Notes under the pieces: model-generated | Databases searched by the model: none | Told to the model about the DNA's origin: nothing | Seen by the model: the letters and a program-made list of their open reading frames with translations, nothing else | Shown here: positions 26,468 through 35,280 of the stretch, one piece after another | Numbering within the stretch: position 1 is the stretch's first letter | Layout: each line of letters opens with the position of its first letter | From: Segatella hominis | GTDB taxonomy: Bacteria; Bacteroidota; Bacteroidia; Bacteroidales; Bacteroidaceae | Direction: 5' to 3' | Length of the DNA: 64,000 nucleotides | NCBI RefSeq assembly: GCF_004535825.1 | Contig: NZ_SGVY01000013.1 | Location: forward strand, 1 to 64,000 | Made by a program: the position numbers and the translations under genes

Positions 26468-26587
26468 GTCCCACAGATTTCACAGATTAACACAGATCTT
26501 TGTGAGATAAAAAATCTGCGTCATCAGCGAAATCTGCGTGAGAAAAAAACTCCGATGAATAAAAAAAACTATGTAAATCCGTGGGAC
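26468..26587. repeat. Long intergenic inverted repeat (family copy 2)
   Basis: The element opens with GTCCCACAGATTTCACAG and closes with AAATCCGTGGGAC, with internal ACACAGATC and ATCTGCG repeats. It is related to 11369-11445. The remainder of the 26427-26776 spacer holds a -7-like TATATTTG (26668-26675) and a CTCGC/GCGAG pair around 26715-26757 just upstream of the lipoprotein gene. Confidence 0.6.
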
Positions 26588-26776
26588 TTTTAGATCGTAT
26601 AGGCTGTTCCAATCAAAGTTTACACATAAAATATGTTAAAAAGAATAGAGAATCAAAATAAAATCCTTATATTTGTAGCTATAATAAGAACGTTTAGTGC
26701 CTATTGGTCATCCTCGCACTATAATTACTAACTAACTTGCTCTTGGGGATGGGGCGAGTATAATGCTTAAGATCCT

Positions 26777-28072
26777 ATGAAGAATAAAAGTATTTTAGTT
26801 TCATTACTTTCCATGGCTATGATGTTTTTCGCTGCGTGTGGAGATAGTTCTAATGATCCGTCAAATCCTGATAACCCTGGTGGTGGCAATGCAGGTGGCG
26901 GTACAGAAACCATCGTTACTGCTGCTCAGGCTAAACAGAGTTTGAACAATACCTCTCAGGAATTGCTGTCTAAAATCAGCGCCAATGAGTTTGAGGAATA
27001 CAAACAGATGTTGGATGTAGATGTCAGCGATAAGGCAGGCGTTATCCAAGACTGGTTTGAGGCTTGTGTCGAAGCTTGCGAGATTAAAGCCAACCCCGAT
27101 AATCATCTTTGGAATGCCGCTAATTTCGTGGGCGAGTTTGAACTCCAGCAGGGTACTTGGGTACAGACCAAGAAAGGTGGCGACCATCTCAGCTTCATCT
27201 ATCATGATGCTCAGCAGAAGAAATGTGTCATTACGCTGAAGGCAAGTGCTGAGGCTACAGAGATTCATCACTCTGTTTTTGATGATGAAGATTGGGAATG
27301 GACTGGTAGTCAGGAAATCGTAACAAGGTATGAAAACCGCTTCATGCTCCCTAAGCAGATTGATATTACTGCTACTCGTGAGGGCAAAAATATGGGTACA
27401 GTTTCTGTTACTTCTCAGGTGAAGACCGGTAAGGAAGTGGATTTGTCTAAGGATGAAGTGGATGTAACTTCTGTCGTTACCATCGGTGCTTTCAAGGCGG
27501 AAGTGAAGAAGGCTGTTTATAAGGCTGGCAAGACTGCTGAGGCTAAGGTTGTATTCAGCAAGAATGGTGAGGAACTCATCACGCTGGAAGGCAACGGCAA
27601 TGGTAATATTACTCCAAGCGGTGAGAAATCTGAATTCGGTCAGATCAATATCACCATGAATATCTTGGGCAAGGCGAAGATTGTCTGCAAGATCCTGGAT
27701 GGTACCTTGTTCTATAATAATTTGGATAAGGCTGATAGCAATTATAATAATGAGAGCACATTTAAGCTGTTTATAGAGAATGCTAACAAGCAGATGGATG
27801 CAAAGCTCTATCTGGATGGTGCTTCTTCTCCTGCTGCTAAAATCTATCTGGCTCCATACTTGGATGAGGAGTATGGTACCTATAAGTACTGGGATTATGA
27901 ATACTGGTTGGAGTTCACCGATGGTTCTAAGTATTCTTATGAGGATTACTTTGATGAGCAGAATTTCAAGACAGTTTCAGACAAGATCCAGAGCCTCATC
28001 GATGATTTCAAGAATTTGTTCGACTTCGATGAAGTAGATGATGAAGTTCATCCCGTCATTCCCAAAAAGTAA
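26777..28072 (+). CDS. Hypothetical exported lipoprotein
   Basis: A 431-residue protein with a lipoprotein signal (lipobox FFAAC, Cys about residue 22). A Gly/Asn/Pro-rich linker (SNPDNPGGGNAGGG) like that of surface-exposed Bacteroidetes lipoproteins follows. The rest is acidic and probably beta-rich, with no catalytic motif I recognise. It lies just upstream of a TonB-dependent receptor and a DUF4249 lipoprotein, which suggests an outer-membrane assembly. The 58-bp gap leaves it open whether they share a transcript. Confidence 0.7.
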   Translation: MKNKSILVSLLSMAMMFFAACGDSSNDPSNPDNPGGGNAGGGTETIVTAAQAKQSLNNTSQELLSKISANEFEEYKQMLDVDVSDKAGVIQDWFEACVEACEIKANPDNHLWNAANFVGEFELQQGTWVQTKKGGDHLSFIYHDAQQKKCVITLKASAEATEIHHSVFDDEDWEWTGSQEIVTRYENRFMLPKQIDITATREGKNMGTVSVTSQVKTGKEVDLSKDEVDVTSVVTIGAFKAEVKKAVYKAGKTAEAKVVFSKNGEELITLEGNGNGNITPSGEKSEFGQINITMNILGKAKIVCKILDGTLFYNNLDKADSNYNNESTFKLFIENANKQMDAKLYLDGASSPAAKIYLAPYLDEEYGTYKYWDYEYWLEFTDGSKYSYEDYFDEQNFKTVSDKIQSLIDDFKNLFDFDEVDDEVHPVIPKK

Positions 28073-28130
28073 TTCCTGTATAAATACAGGCAAATCATCA
28101 TTGTTTTAGATAAACAATCAAAGACAAATA

Positions 28131-30170
28131 GTGAATAGAAAGATATTCTTCTTATTCCTTTTGGGAATATTAAGTGCAGAGAAAAGCGTGTCGGCAATAG
28201 TTGCCGACACGCTTCATCATTATCAGCTCCAGGGAGTTGAAATCACCGGAAAGAAAGTGCGTTCTTCGCTCAAAGAGATAGAGGGTGCTAACGTCATCAA
28301 TATGAGTCTGATGGACGATATGCCCCGTATTCTCGGCAATGCGGACCCTATGCACTATGCCCAACTGTTGCCTTGCGTGCAGACCAATTCTGAATATGAT
28401 GCCGGACTGCATATCCAGGGATGCGACAATTCTCACAATTTCGTTTCCATCGGTGGGGCTCCTGTCTATAATGCTGCCCATCTGTTAGGTTTCTTCTCCG
28501 TCTTCAATGCCGGACATTTCAATGACATGAGTCTGCGCAAGTCTTCTTCTTCAGCCGACTTCCCCAATCGTCTCGGTGGAAGCTTGGATCTGCGTACACC
28601 TACATGGATCTTGGGCGAGGATAGTATGCAGATGAAAGCCGTCCATGGTGAAATTTCTGTCGGTCCGATGTCGTCTCAGGGCACCCTCAAGTTGCCCGTA
28701 GGCAAGCGCTCCCTGCTCTTGCTATCGGCACGTGCAGCCTACCTCAATCTGCTCTATTCCAAATGGCTCGAAGTGGAAGGAGATAGGGTCAACTATGATT
28801 TCTCTGACTACAATTTTTCTTTCATCACCCAACTCAATGCCCATCATGTACTGAAATGGGAGGCTTATTGGGGATATGATCGTGTGAAACTCACCCAGGC
28901 TGACTATGGATTGAGTGCCAAACTGCGGTGGAACAATACGATGGCTGCACTGCATTGGTATTCGAAATGGGGAAATGTGAGTTCCGAACAGATGCTGTAT
29001 TACTCCCGTTACGCCAATCGGATAGGAGTTGACGAACTTTCTTTTGATGTGGACTTGCGTTCTTGGATCTATGATATAGGCTATAAGGGGGATGTGAAAT
29101 GGGGAAATCTGAAAGGAGGTTTGGAAGTAATCAGACATGATTTCCAACCGCAGAAGATCTCTCTGGAGGGAGAGTTTGCCAATGATATTCCTGCTCAACC
29201 TACCCAGTCTTCCGTGGAGTCGAGTGCTTATGCTCTCTATCGTCAACCGTTAGCGGAGAATCTCTCTTGCGAACTGGGTCTGCGGGCGAGTCTTTATCAT
29301 CATCAGACCCGTTATTATGGTTTGTCACCTAACTTCAAGCTCCTTTGGAATCCTACTTCCCAAAGTAAGTTGAGCCTGCATGTAGGCATTCATCGCCAAT
29401 ATCTGTTCCAGACAGGGTTCTCCTCGTCCGGATTGCCATCCGAGTTTTGGTTTTCAGCCGATAGTCTGCGCCGTCCCCAGTATTCCTATAATGCCTCTTT
29501 GCAGGGCGAGTTCTGGCTTTTCGACAAAGAATACCGCCTGAGTACGGAAATCTATTTCAAGTCGCTGAAACATCAGATAGAAAATACGGGCAATGTCTTT
29601 GACATCGTCTATTCCTCCTATTCCCTGGACGGTTCGTTGCTCTATGGCAAAGGTTGCAACTATGGTTTCAATCTGCTGCTGGAAAAGAGGAGGGGAAAGT
29701 TGACGGGCTGGTTGAGTTACTCGTGGGGAAGAGCCAGGAGAAAGTATGATGATGGAAATTATCAGGGCTGGTTTCCTGCCAATCACGAGCGTATCCATGA
29801 ACTGAATGCAGTAGCCACCTATCATCTCGGTAACAGATGGAGTTTTGGCGGTACATTAGTGGTAGCTTCAGGCACTCCCTATACCCATATCAACTATGCC
29901 TACTTGGTGTCCAATAATCTCCTGACGGAATATGGTGAACATAATGCAGCAAGAATGAATCCGTATATCCGACTCGATCTGTCGGCAAGTTATGATTTCG
30001 TCAACAGGGGCGACTGCAGGAGTGGAATCAATCTCTCGCTCTATAATGCTACGCTCCATAAGAATGATTTGTTTTATCGCATCAAGGTGTATGATGGTCA
30101 TGTCAGATATGGAGTGTTCCGTTTTCTGATGCCAATCATGCCATCCATTAATTACTATTATAAGTTTTAA
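28131..30170 (+). CDS. TonB-dependent receptor-like outer-membrane protein
   Basis: A 679-residue protein starting with GTG, with a signal peptide (KIFFLFLLGILSA). A plug domain at about residues 30-150 (LQGVEITGKKVRSSLKEIEG, LHIQGCDNSHNFVSIGGAPV) is followed by a beta-barrel rich in aromatic strands, ending PIMPSINYYYKF. It lacks the N-terminal carboxypeptidase-regulatory-like domain common in SusC proteins. Paired with the DUF4249 lipoprotein that follows after 22 bp, it matches a known two-gene Bacteroidetes arrangement of unknown substrate. Confidence 0.85.
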   Translation: MNRKIFFLFLLGILSAEKSVSAIVADTLHHYQLQGVEITGKKVRSSLKEIEGANVINMSLMDDMPRILGNADPMHYAQLLPCVQTNSEYDAGLHIQGCDNSHNFVSIGGAPVYNAAHLLGFFSVFNAGHFNDMSLRKSSSSADFPNRLGGSLDLRTPTWILGEDSMQMKAVHGEISVGPMSSQGTLKLPVGKRSLLLLSARAAYLNLLYSKWLEVEGDRVNYDFSDYNFSFITQLNAHHVLKWEAYWGYDRVKLTQADYGLSAKLRWNNTMAALHWYSKWGNVSSEQMLYYSRYANRIGVDELSFDVDLRSWIYDIGYKGDVKWGNLKGGLEVIRHDFQPQKISLEGEFANDIPAQPTQSSVESSAYALYRQPLAENLSCELGLRASLYHHQTRYYGLSPNFKLLWNPTSQSKLSLHVGIHRQYLFQTGFSSSGLPSEFWFSADSLRRPQYSYNASLQGEFWLFDKEYRLSTEIYFKSLKHQIENTGNVFDIVYSSYSLDGSLLYGKGCNYGFNLLLEKRRGKLTGWLSYSWGRARRKYDDGNYQGWFPANHERIHELNAVATYHLGNRWSFGGTLVVASGTPYTHINYAYLVSNNLLTEYGEHNAARMNPYIRLDLSASYDFVNRGDCRSGINLSLYNATLHKNDLFYRIKVYDGHVRYGVFRFLMPIMPSINYYYKF

Positions 30171-30192
30171 ACACGATGATCCGTTTTTAGAT

Positions 30193-31083
30193 ATGAAGGA
30201 AAGATTAAGATATTTTGCAGGGAAATGGCTTCTCTCAGTGGGCTGCTTGCAGGTTTTCATCCTGCTGAACTGCTGTCTGCTGAGCAGTTGTTATGATCAT
30301 GTGGAGACCTCTACCGATAAGCTTCTTGTGGTGGAGGGCTGGATAGATGCAGGCGATTTCCCGAAGGTAAAGTTGACCAATACGGTTTATCTGAGCAAGA
30401 ATGAACTGATGCTCGATAGTCTTTCCAACTATCTGGAGCGCTGGGCAAAGGTAACCATCTCCGACGGTACCCGTACAGAGACCATGGTGGGCAGGTATGA
30501 TCGCAATTATTTCCCACCTTTCGTCTATACCACTTATGATATGCGGGGCGAGATAGGTAAGGAATATACATTAAGAGTAGAGACACCTGATGGACAGGTG
30601 GCAGAGGCTACAACGACCATTCCGGAGCCGGTAGTTATCGACAGTTTTCATGTAGAGCAGGCGATGGTGGACAGTTTGTATCAGATTTATGCTTACACAA
30701 GTTGCAAGCAGCGATGCAAACTCTTTTCCCAAGTGATGGGAAAGGATAAGGAATTTCTTTCTGCGGAATTGGGATTGATGAATGCCGGAATGATAGGTGC
30801 TGAGGGGAAAGTTTCCGTTCGCAGAGGTCGTTCCAACCTGATCAAGAACAGGGATCCATATTTTCATGAAGGAGAAATGGTGCGTGTGAAGTTTGCTACG
30901 CTCGATTCCACCTCGTATGAGTATTGGCGCAGTTTTGAGGATTTGGCAGCCCTCTCCCGCGTCCCACTCGTACCCGTCAGCACCAATCTGAAGTCAAATG
31001 TCAGAGGTGCTTTGGGGTACTGGTGCGGTTATGGTGCCACTTTCTATCGTATTCAGATCCCCTTTTTAAAGGTAAAAAGGTAA
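30193..31083 (+). CDS. DUF4249-family lipoprotein, possibly 3'-truncated
   Basis: A 296-residue lipoprotein (lipobox LLSSC, then YDHVET) resembling DUF4249 proteins, which accompany TonB-dependent receptors. The VVEGWIDAGDFPKVKLTNTVY and YTLRVETPDGQVAEATTTIP segments are typical. Family members are usually longer. Here the last codons (FLKVKR-stop) lie inside a GGTAAAAA repeat element, so the C-terminus may have been cut by that element. It is probably cotranscribed with the upstream receptor. Confidence 0.75.
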   Translation: MKERLRYFAGKWLLSVGCLQVFILLNCCLLSSCYDHVETSTDKLLVVEGWIDAGDFPKVKLTNTVYLSKNELMLDSLSNYLERWAKVTISDGTRTETMVGRYDRNYFPPFVYTTYDMRGEIGKEYTLRVETPDGQVAEATTTIPEPVVIDSFHVEQAMVDSLYQIYAYTSCKQRCKLFSQVMGKDKEFLSAELGLMNAGMIGAEGKVSVRRGRSNLIKNRDPYFHEGEMVRVKFATLDSTSYEYWRSFEDLAALSRVPLVPVSTNLKSNVRGALGYWCGYGATFYRIQIPFLKVKR

Positions 31084-31090
31084 AAAAGAG
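31068..31090. repeat. GGTAAAAA-type repeat at 3' end of DUF4249 gene
   Basis: AAAGGTAAAAAGGTAAAAAA contains the stop codon of the upstream gene. It is related to 25211-25254 and 31218-31240. Confidence 0.6.
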
Positions 31091-31155
31091 ATTTTAAAGG
31101 CGAGAGAAAGTTAAGCAAATTACAAATGAGAAAGTTTTAAAAAATGAGAAATGAG

Positions 31156-31198
31156 AAATGGTCGAAAGTTCAGTTGTTAACAAAACTTTCGACCATTT
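31156..31198. terminator. Hairpin terminator between DUF4249 gene and rbr
   Basis: A perfect 15-bp stem, AAATGGTCGAAAGTT/AACTTTCGACCATTT, with a 13-nt loop lies between two convergent genes. Confidence 0.75.
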
Positions 31199-31237
31199 AT
31201 AGAGTTAAAAGCCAACGTTTTTTTTACCTTTTTACCT

Positions 31238-31780
31238 TTAATAGTTCCTTGCTTCAATCTGGAAGTAGCTCTGAGGGTGGTTGCAAACTGGGCAAACCTC
31301 AGGAGCCTGCTTGCCAACTACGATATGGCCGCAGTTGGAGCACTGCCAGATGCAATCGCCATCACGAGAGAAGACGAGCTTGTCCTGTACGTTCTTCAAG
31401 AGCTTGCGATAACGCTCCTCATGATGCTTCTCGATTTCAGCAACCATTTCAAACTTGGCTGCAATCTCCTCGAAACCTTCCTCACGAGCCTCTTTTGCCA
31501 TGCGTGGGTACATTTCAGTCCACTCATCGTGCTCACCATTGGCTGCAGCTTCCAGATTCTTCTCAGTATCCTGGATAGCACCGCCCTCCAAATACTTGAA
31601 CCACAACTTGGCATGCTCTTTCTCGTTAGCAGCAGTCTCCTCGAAGATGTTAGCGATCTGAACATAACCATCTTTCTTTGCCTTGGAAGCAAAGTATGTA
31701 TATTTGTTACGAGCCTGTGACTCACCTGCAAATGCTTCCTGTAAGTTCTTTTCTGTTTTTGTTCCTTTTAATTCTTTCAT
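31238..31780 (-). CDS. rbr: Rubrerythrin
   Basis: A cytosolic peroxide-scavenging enzyme of anaerobes that reduces hydrogen peroxide through a diiron site. The protein has 180 residues. The four-helix ferritin-like domain carries the iron ligands in [23 protein letters not shown] and [10 protein letters not shown]. The C-terminal rubredoxin-like domain has paired CxxC motifs (CSNC near 145 and CPVC near 162). A strong promoter (TTTG-N20-TATCTTTGC) lies upstream. The stop codon abuts a GGTAAAAA-type repeat. Confidence 0.95.
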   Translation of the reverse strand: MKELKGTKTEKNLQEAFAGESQARNKYTYFASKAKKDGYVQIANIFEETAANEKEHAKLWFKYLEGGAIQDTEKNLEAAANGEHDEWTEMYPRMAKEAREEGFEEIAAKFEMVAEIEKHHEERYRKLLKNVQDKLVFSRDGDCIWQCSNCGHIVVGKQAPEVCPVCNHPQSYFQIEARNY

Positions 31781-31824
31781 AATGTATCTGTTTAAAAGTT
31801 AATAATCTTATTCCTAACTTCTTT

Positions 31825-31857
31825 GCAAAGATATTGTAATTTTTCCAATATTACAAA
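31825..31857 (-). promoter_or_regulatory. Promoter of rbr
   Basis: Leftward TTTG, a 20-nt spacer and TATCTTTGC (31825-31833) perfectly match the Bacteroidetes consensus. Confidence 0.8.
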
Positions 31858-31900
31858 TTTGTGGAAATCTTTTTTCTTCTATTTTGCAACTTTTAACGGA

Positions 31901-31946
31901 AAAGCGTACTAAATGCAAGCTTTTGGCTACACATTTAGTACGCTTT
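31901..31946 (-). terminator. Terminator of the endonuclease gene
   Basis: A perfect 15-bp stem, AAAGCGTACTAAATG/CATTTAGTACGCTTT, lies 38 bp past the stop codon of the leftward endonuclease gene, with T residues beyond. Confidence 0.75.
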
Positions 31947-31983
31947 ATCTTTAGTTTTTCATATCTGAATTTAATATTTCAGT

Positions 31984-33531
31984 TTAGTATCTGATCAACT
32001 TGCGAGTCGCATTTCCCTGTTTGATGATCACGACACCCTTCATTCCAGAGGTGGATGTCATCTGTCTTCCATCGATGGTGAAAATCTGGTATGGCAGGTT
32101 GAAATCAATCTCACCGCGGTTGTCGGTTGTGATGACAGGAGTGTTGATGCCAGTAGGAACCTTGGTGCCTGTGATATTCAGTTTCTTGATTTCCCAGTAT
32201 GGACCGATCTCGTTATCGCTTGTATAGTGGAAAGCGAGTTTCACCTTGCCGCCACAATATTGAGACAGATCCAGGTCGAAGTCAGCAAAATTCCAACTGT
32301 CCTTGCTTGGTACAGCTAAGTCAGGCAATTTGCTGACGTTATCCTCGCCGGTTTCCGAATCTATCACCGTTGCCTCTACAGAGAGATATTTCAAAGCATT
32401 TCCCTTGGCGAAATTGATGGCCTGATTGATGGTCAGGGTAGCATGTCTGTAATCTGTCAGATCGAGTTCCGGTAAGTAAAGATAAGCATCTGCTACATGA
32501 TTCTTATCTTTAGAATACGAAGTTCCTTTCCAACCAAATTGACTGTCTTGTTTCCAGATGGAGGTGTTACTGCTTTCATTCTTAACAATCTTTTCAGTGC
32601 AGCCACCTTTTTCTCTGGTAAAGTCGGCACTGTAGATGTTATCAGGTTCGTCAGGAGAAGGAGTGATGGTACCTCCGCCTTCACCATTCTTATAGTCGGT
32701 GGATTTCAGGGTTGTTTCCGGATTGAAGGCATAGTTGATACTGTCACCCCATACATATTCCATCAAGTTAGGAAAATCCACGTATGGGTTTCTGTTGCCC
32801 TGTATCTTATAGACATCCTCGTTGCGTTTAATCTCAAGAGCATCAGGTTTGTCTCCCTTAGCCCATTGAATAAACAGTTTGTAAGCCCATGGTTGGAGGG
32901 TAGGGTAGGCACCTTGCTGGAGAATCTGGAGAGCTTGGGTGCCACTCCAGTTGTAGTTCTGATAGGTGGTTGCCATATACATATAACCACGGGCAAAGTC
33001 GCCTTTCCAAAGATTGGCAGGTTCCCAATACCAATTACCATCATTACCTTTTCCAACCTTTGTCCAGCCATTACCCCTGTCTCCATTCACAACGGTACCC
33101 ATAGGATAATTGCTTTTTGTGGAATTAATTCTGCTCTCACAAGGCATGAGGTTGTAGAGGTCTTTGTATGCCTGACTTTTGGCACCTCCCCACCAGCTCT
33201 TCGGGAAGGAATGTTCGATATTCATTCCTGCCCCCACAGCACCTTGTGAAGTAGATTTCACCCATTCTTTCTCAGCAGAGTAGCGGTCGATGAAATAGCC
33301 ACGCTCATCACGGTCTGTATCCCAAAATCCCCACCAGGTTTTCCCCTTTCCACTACCATATTCAAGAACCTTGGCGTCTTTGATGATATTGTATATGGCC
33401 GTTTTCAGTTCTGCTCCTTTCTTACCTTTGAGCGAGTTGTAATATCCATCAGGAATTTGTGCCAGAGATGGAATGGCTGGCAGGACAGCTGCGACGATCG
33501 CCAGTGTCCAATGTAGTAATCTTTTTCTCAT
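31984..33531 (-). CDS. Secreted endonuclease I family nuclease with C-terminal sorting-like tail
   Basis: A 515-residue protein with a signal peptide (cleavage likely after PSLAQ). The EndA/NucM-type nuclease domain has His107 in NIEHSFPKSWWGG and the following metal-site segment DLYNLMPCESRINSTKS (124-140). A linker (EGGGTITPSPDEPD) leads to a beta-sandwich domain. The C-terminus (YQIFTIDGRQM...GVVIIKQGNATRKLIRY) resembles T9SS type A sorting domains. Export through the SprA translocon encoded in this window is therefore plausible but inferred. A -7 element TATTTTTGC lies at 33584-33592. It is the last host gene before the prophage. Confidence 0.85.
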   Translation of the reverse strand: MRKRLLHWTLAIVAAVLPAIPSLAQIPDGYYNSLKGKKGAELKTAIYNIIKDAKVLEYGSGKGKTWWGFWDTDRDERGYFIDRYSAEKEWVKSTSQGAVGAGMNIEHSFPKSWWGGAKSQAYKDLYNLMPCESRINSTKSNYPMGTVVNGDRGNGWTKVGKGNDGNWYWEPANLWKGDFARGYMYMATTYQNYNWSGTQALQILQQGAYPTLQPWAYKLFIQWAKGDKPDALEIKRNEDVYKIQGNRNPYVDFPNLMEYVWGDSINYAFNPETTLKSTDYKNGEGGGTITPSPDEPDNIYSADFTREKGGCTEKIVKNESSNTSIWKQDSQFGWKGTSYSKDKNHVADAYLYLPELDLTDYRHATLTINQAINFAKGNALKYLSVEATVIDSETGEDNVSKLPDLAVPSKDSWNFADFDLDLSQYCGGKVKLAFHYTSDNEIGPYWEIKKLNITGTKVPTGINTPVITTDNRGEIDFNLPYQIFTIDGRQMTSTSGMKGVVIIKQGNATRKLIRY

Positions 33532-33698
33532 AACAATTCATCTTTTAGTTGCCAAAAAAATAATTAGAATTCTGAATCACATGGCAAAAATACAAATAAA
33601 ATCCGATAATCCCCTCCTTTTCCCAATTTATTTTCATATTGTCGCAATTATTTATTATATATGAAATCCAGAGAGTGTATGGAAATATAGATGGTTAC

Positions 33699-34307
33699 TG
33701 TCGAAGTGTGTCGTTGAATGTCGTTCTACGGGCATGAAAACGAAATGTACAAAGAGCCTATGAACCTGAAAAGAGGGAAAGGCGTGTATATGAGGGAGTT
33801 ACGAGAGTGTGGAGGGAGAACAGAGGATAAAACGAAATGTGCAAAAGGTTGAATCGGGTTTAATTTGGGTTTAATTCTGTTTAGGGAAGCGTTTAATCTG
33901 GGGCGAATTTTGAACGAGGCGCGGTTTAATTTGGTTGAATTGAGAGCGGGCAAAGGTGGCGACGGGGCTGCTTTTGGTCGCTTTTTTCGTGCGTGGGCGT
34001 TTCTACGGGGCGCGGTGGGCAGATGGAGGGGCGAGAGGGAGAAAGGACGGGAGAAAGGCTTAAAAGGGGCAAAGGCGGGGCGCAGAGGAAAGAAAAGAGG
34101 GTGAAAGGAGTGGAAAGGCAGGCGTTTGGGCGTGTTTTGGAGCTATTTTTGGCGCGCGTGGGGGCTTTGACGGGGTGCAGCTGCATGATGCTCAGGGGTG
34201 GGCGTTTAAATGGTGCATAAACAGCGTTTAAATGGTGGTTAATCGGTGGCCAGAAAGGAGGCCAAACGGTGCAGGGTGGCGGTGGCTGAACCCTGCACTT
34301 TTCGTTT
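33699..34307. repeat. Candidate transposase binding sites at the phage left end
   Basis: AAAACGAAATGTACAAA (33737-33753) and AAAACGAAATGTGCAAA (33829-33845) differ at one base and are 92 bp apart. An inverted relative, TGCACTTTTCGTTT, is at 34294-34307. Mu also has three transposase sites near its left end, with the first two roughly 100 bp apart. Between the sites are five GTTTAAT repeats (33858-33929) and a purine-rich strand at 34020-34125. No gene is supported in 33532-34533. Confidence 0.55.
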
Positions 34308-34318
34308 GTTTTTAGCCA

Positions 34319-34354
34319 TTGGGTGGACTGTTGGGTGGACAGTTGGGAGGACAT
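34319..34354. repeat. Three 12-bp tandem repeats upstream of the repressor stop
   Basis: TTGGGTGGACTG, TTGGGTGGACAG and TTGGGAGGACAT lie head to tail. The spacing and position (about 620 bp inside the phage end) suggest protein-binding sites, but the role is unknown. Confidence 0.6.
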
Positions 34355-34533
34355 TTCTGTCTCGAATATCACCACTAACTATACTTTTAAGGTTTCAAAA
34401 AGCGGCTTTATGGTGAGAATACACCCCTTTAATTACCATTAAACGCAGAGACTGGGAAATGGCGCAAGCCCTTTATTTATCGGGGTTCTGGCGTGTTTAA
34501 CGGGTGTTTAACAGCAAATGAAGCCTCGTTTTT

Positions 34534-35175
34534 TTATTCGGTACGTATTAAGCCCATAACTATGGCTATATGATAGACGGCACGGCGCGGGATCTGGAAT
34601 GGTTTATAATTTTCGTTTTCAGATACCAGCGTAATGGTTTCGTCGTCGGTGCCCTGCTCTACCTTTTTAATAAGCGCGCCTTGGTCGGTGTCGAGGACGT
34701 AAACCTTACCCCACTGGAAGAACAGGTCGGTCGGTGATAGCATCTTGCACGCCACCATATCACCAGAGTAATAACGTGGCTGCATGGAGTCGCCACGTAC
34801 ATATATAAGGAAGTCGGCATTTTTGAAAGCTGGCACGACATAGTGGTCACATTCCTGCAAAAGAACGGTTTGGCTACCCGTAAAGCAGCCCGCCATAGCT
34901 TCCACTGGAATGAGAGGAATGCCCGTGCCGTCCTTTGTTGGCTTTATTCCTTTTAAACTTTTAAGCATATCTCCTTTGCCAGTAATAAGCCAATTAATAT
35001 TTATTTCCGCAAGTGCGGAAACTTTCTCAACAACATCAAAAGACGGCTTTCCCTGTCTTTTGCCTACAATATTATCAACAACAGACGGTGTAACGCCTAT
35101 TGCATTAGCAAAAGCACTCTTATTACCTTTGAATAAAGTGCCTATTATCTGGGTAAATCTTTCGTTTATAGTCAT
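34534..35175 (-). CDS. Phage repressor, HTH plus S24 peptidase-like domain
   Basis: This is the lysogeny regulator, of the LexA/CI type. I choose the start at 35175 (MTINERFTQIIGTLF) rather than the upstream in-frame codon at 35217, because the helix-turn-helix begins here. The protein is about 213 residues. The HTH is at about residues 15-55 (KSAFANAIGVTPSVVDNIVG). The C-terminal S24 domain has the Ser in VRGDSMQPRYYSGD and the Lys in DQGALIKKVE, with AMAGC upstream as a plausible self-cleavage site. It is transcribed away from the early operon, and three related dyads that could be its operators lie in and before the gene. Confidence 0.85.
   Translation of the reverse strand: MTINERFTQIIGTLFKGNKSAFANAIGVTPSVVDNIVGKRQGKPSFDVVEKVSALAEININWLITGKGDMLKSLKGIKPTKDGTGIPLIPVEAMAGCFTGSQTVLLQECDHYVVPAFKNADFLIYVRGDSMQPRYYSGDMVACKMLSPTDLFFQWGKVYVLDTDQGALIKKVEQGTDDETITLVSENENYKPFQIPRRAVYHIAIVMGLIRTE
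35004..35021. promoter_or_regulatory. Putative repressor operator O3 (inside repressor gene)
   Basis: TTTCCGCA-AG-TGCGGAAA is a perfect 8-bp inverted repeat. Confidence 0.55.
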
Positions 35176-35188
35176 AATTTTAATAAAT

Positions 35189-35206
35189 TTTCCACAGATG
35201 CGTAAA
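35189..35206. promoter_or_regulatory. Putative repressor operator O2
   Basis: TTTCCACA-GA-TGCGTAAA matches the perfect dyad at 35004-35021 in 14 of 16 arm positions. It lies just upstream of the repressor ATG. Confidence 0.5.
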
Positions 35207-35221
35207 ATAGTTGCCAAAAAA

Positions 35222-35253
35222 TTTGGTATTTCCGCAAATGCGTATTATCTTTG
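35222..35253 (+). promoter_or_regulatory. Early lytic promoter overlapping operator O1
   Basis: TTTG (35222-35225), a 20-nt spacer and TATCTTTG (35246-35253) perfectly match the host consensus. The spacer contains TTTCCGCA-AA-TGCGTATT (35229-35246), a third copy of the repressor dyad, so repressor binding would block the promoter. A perfect GTGTTA-AGTA-TAACAC dyad at 35259-35274 covers the predicted transcription start. Confidence 0.7.
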
Positions 35254-35280
35254 CACCCGTGTTAAGTATAACACAGCGGC

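Noticed and set aside
34020-34125. A rightward open reading of about 80 codons rich in Arg/Gly/Lys at the phage left end
   Set aside because: Its composition follows from a purine-rich strand. It has no plausible domain or start signal and lies among transposase-site repeats.
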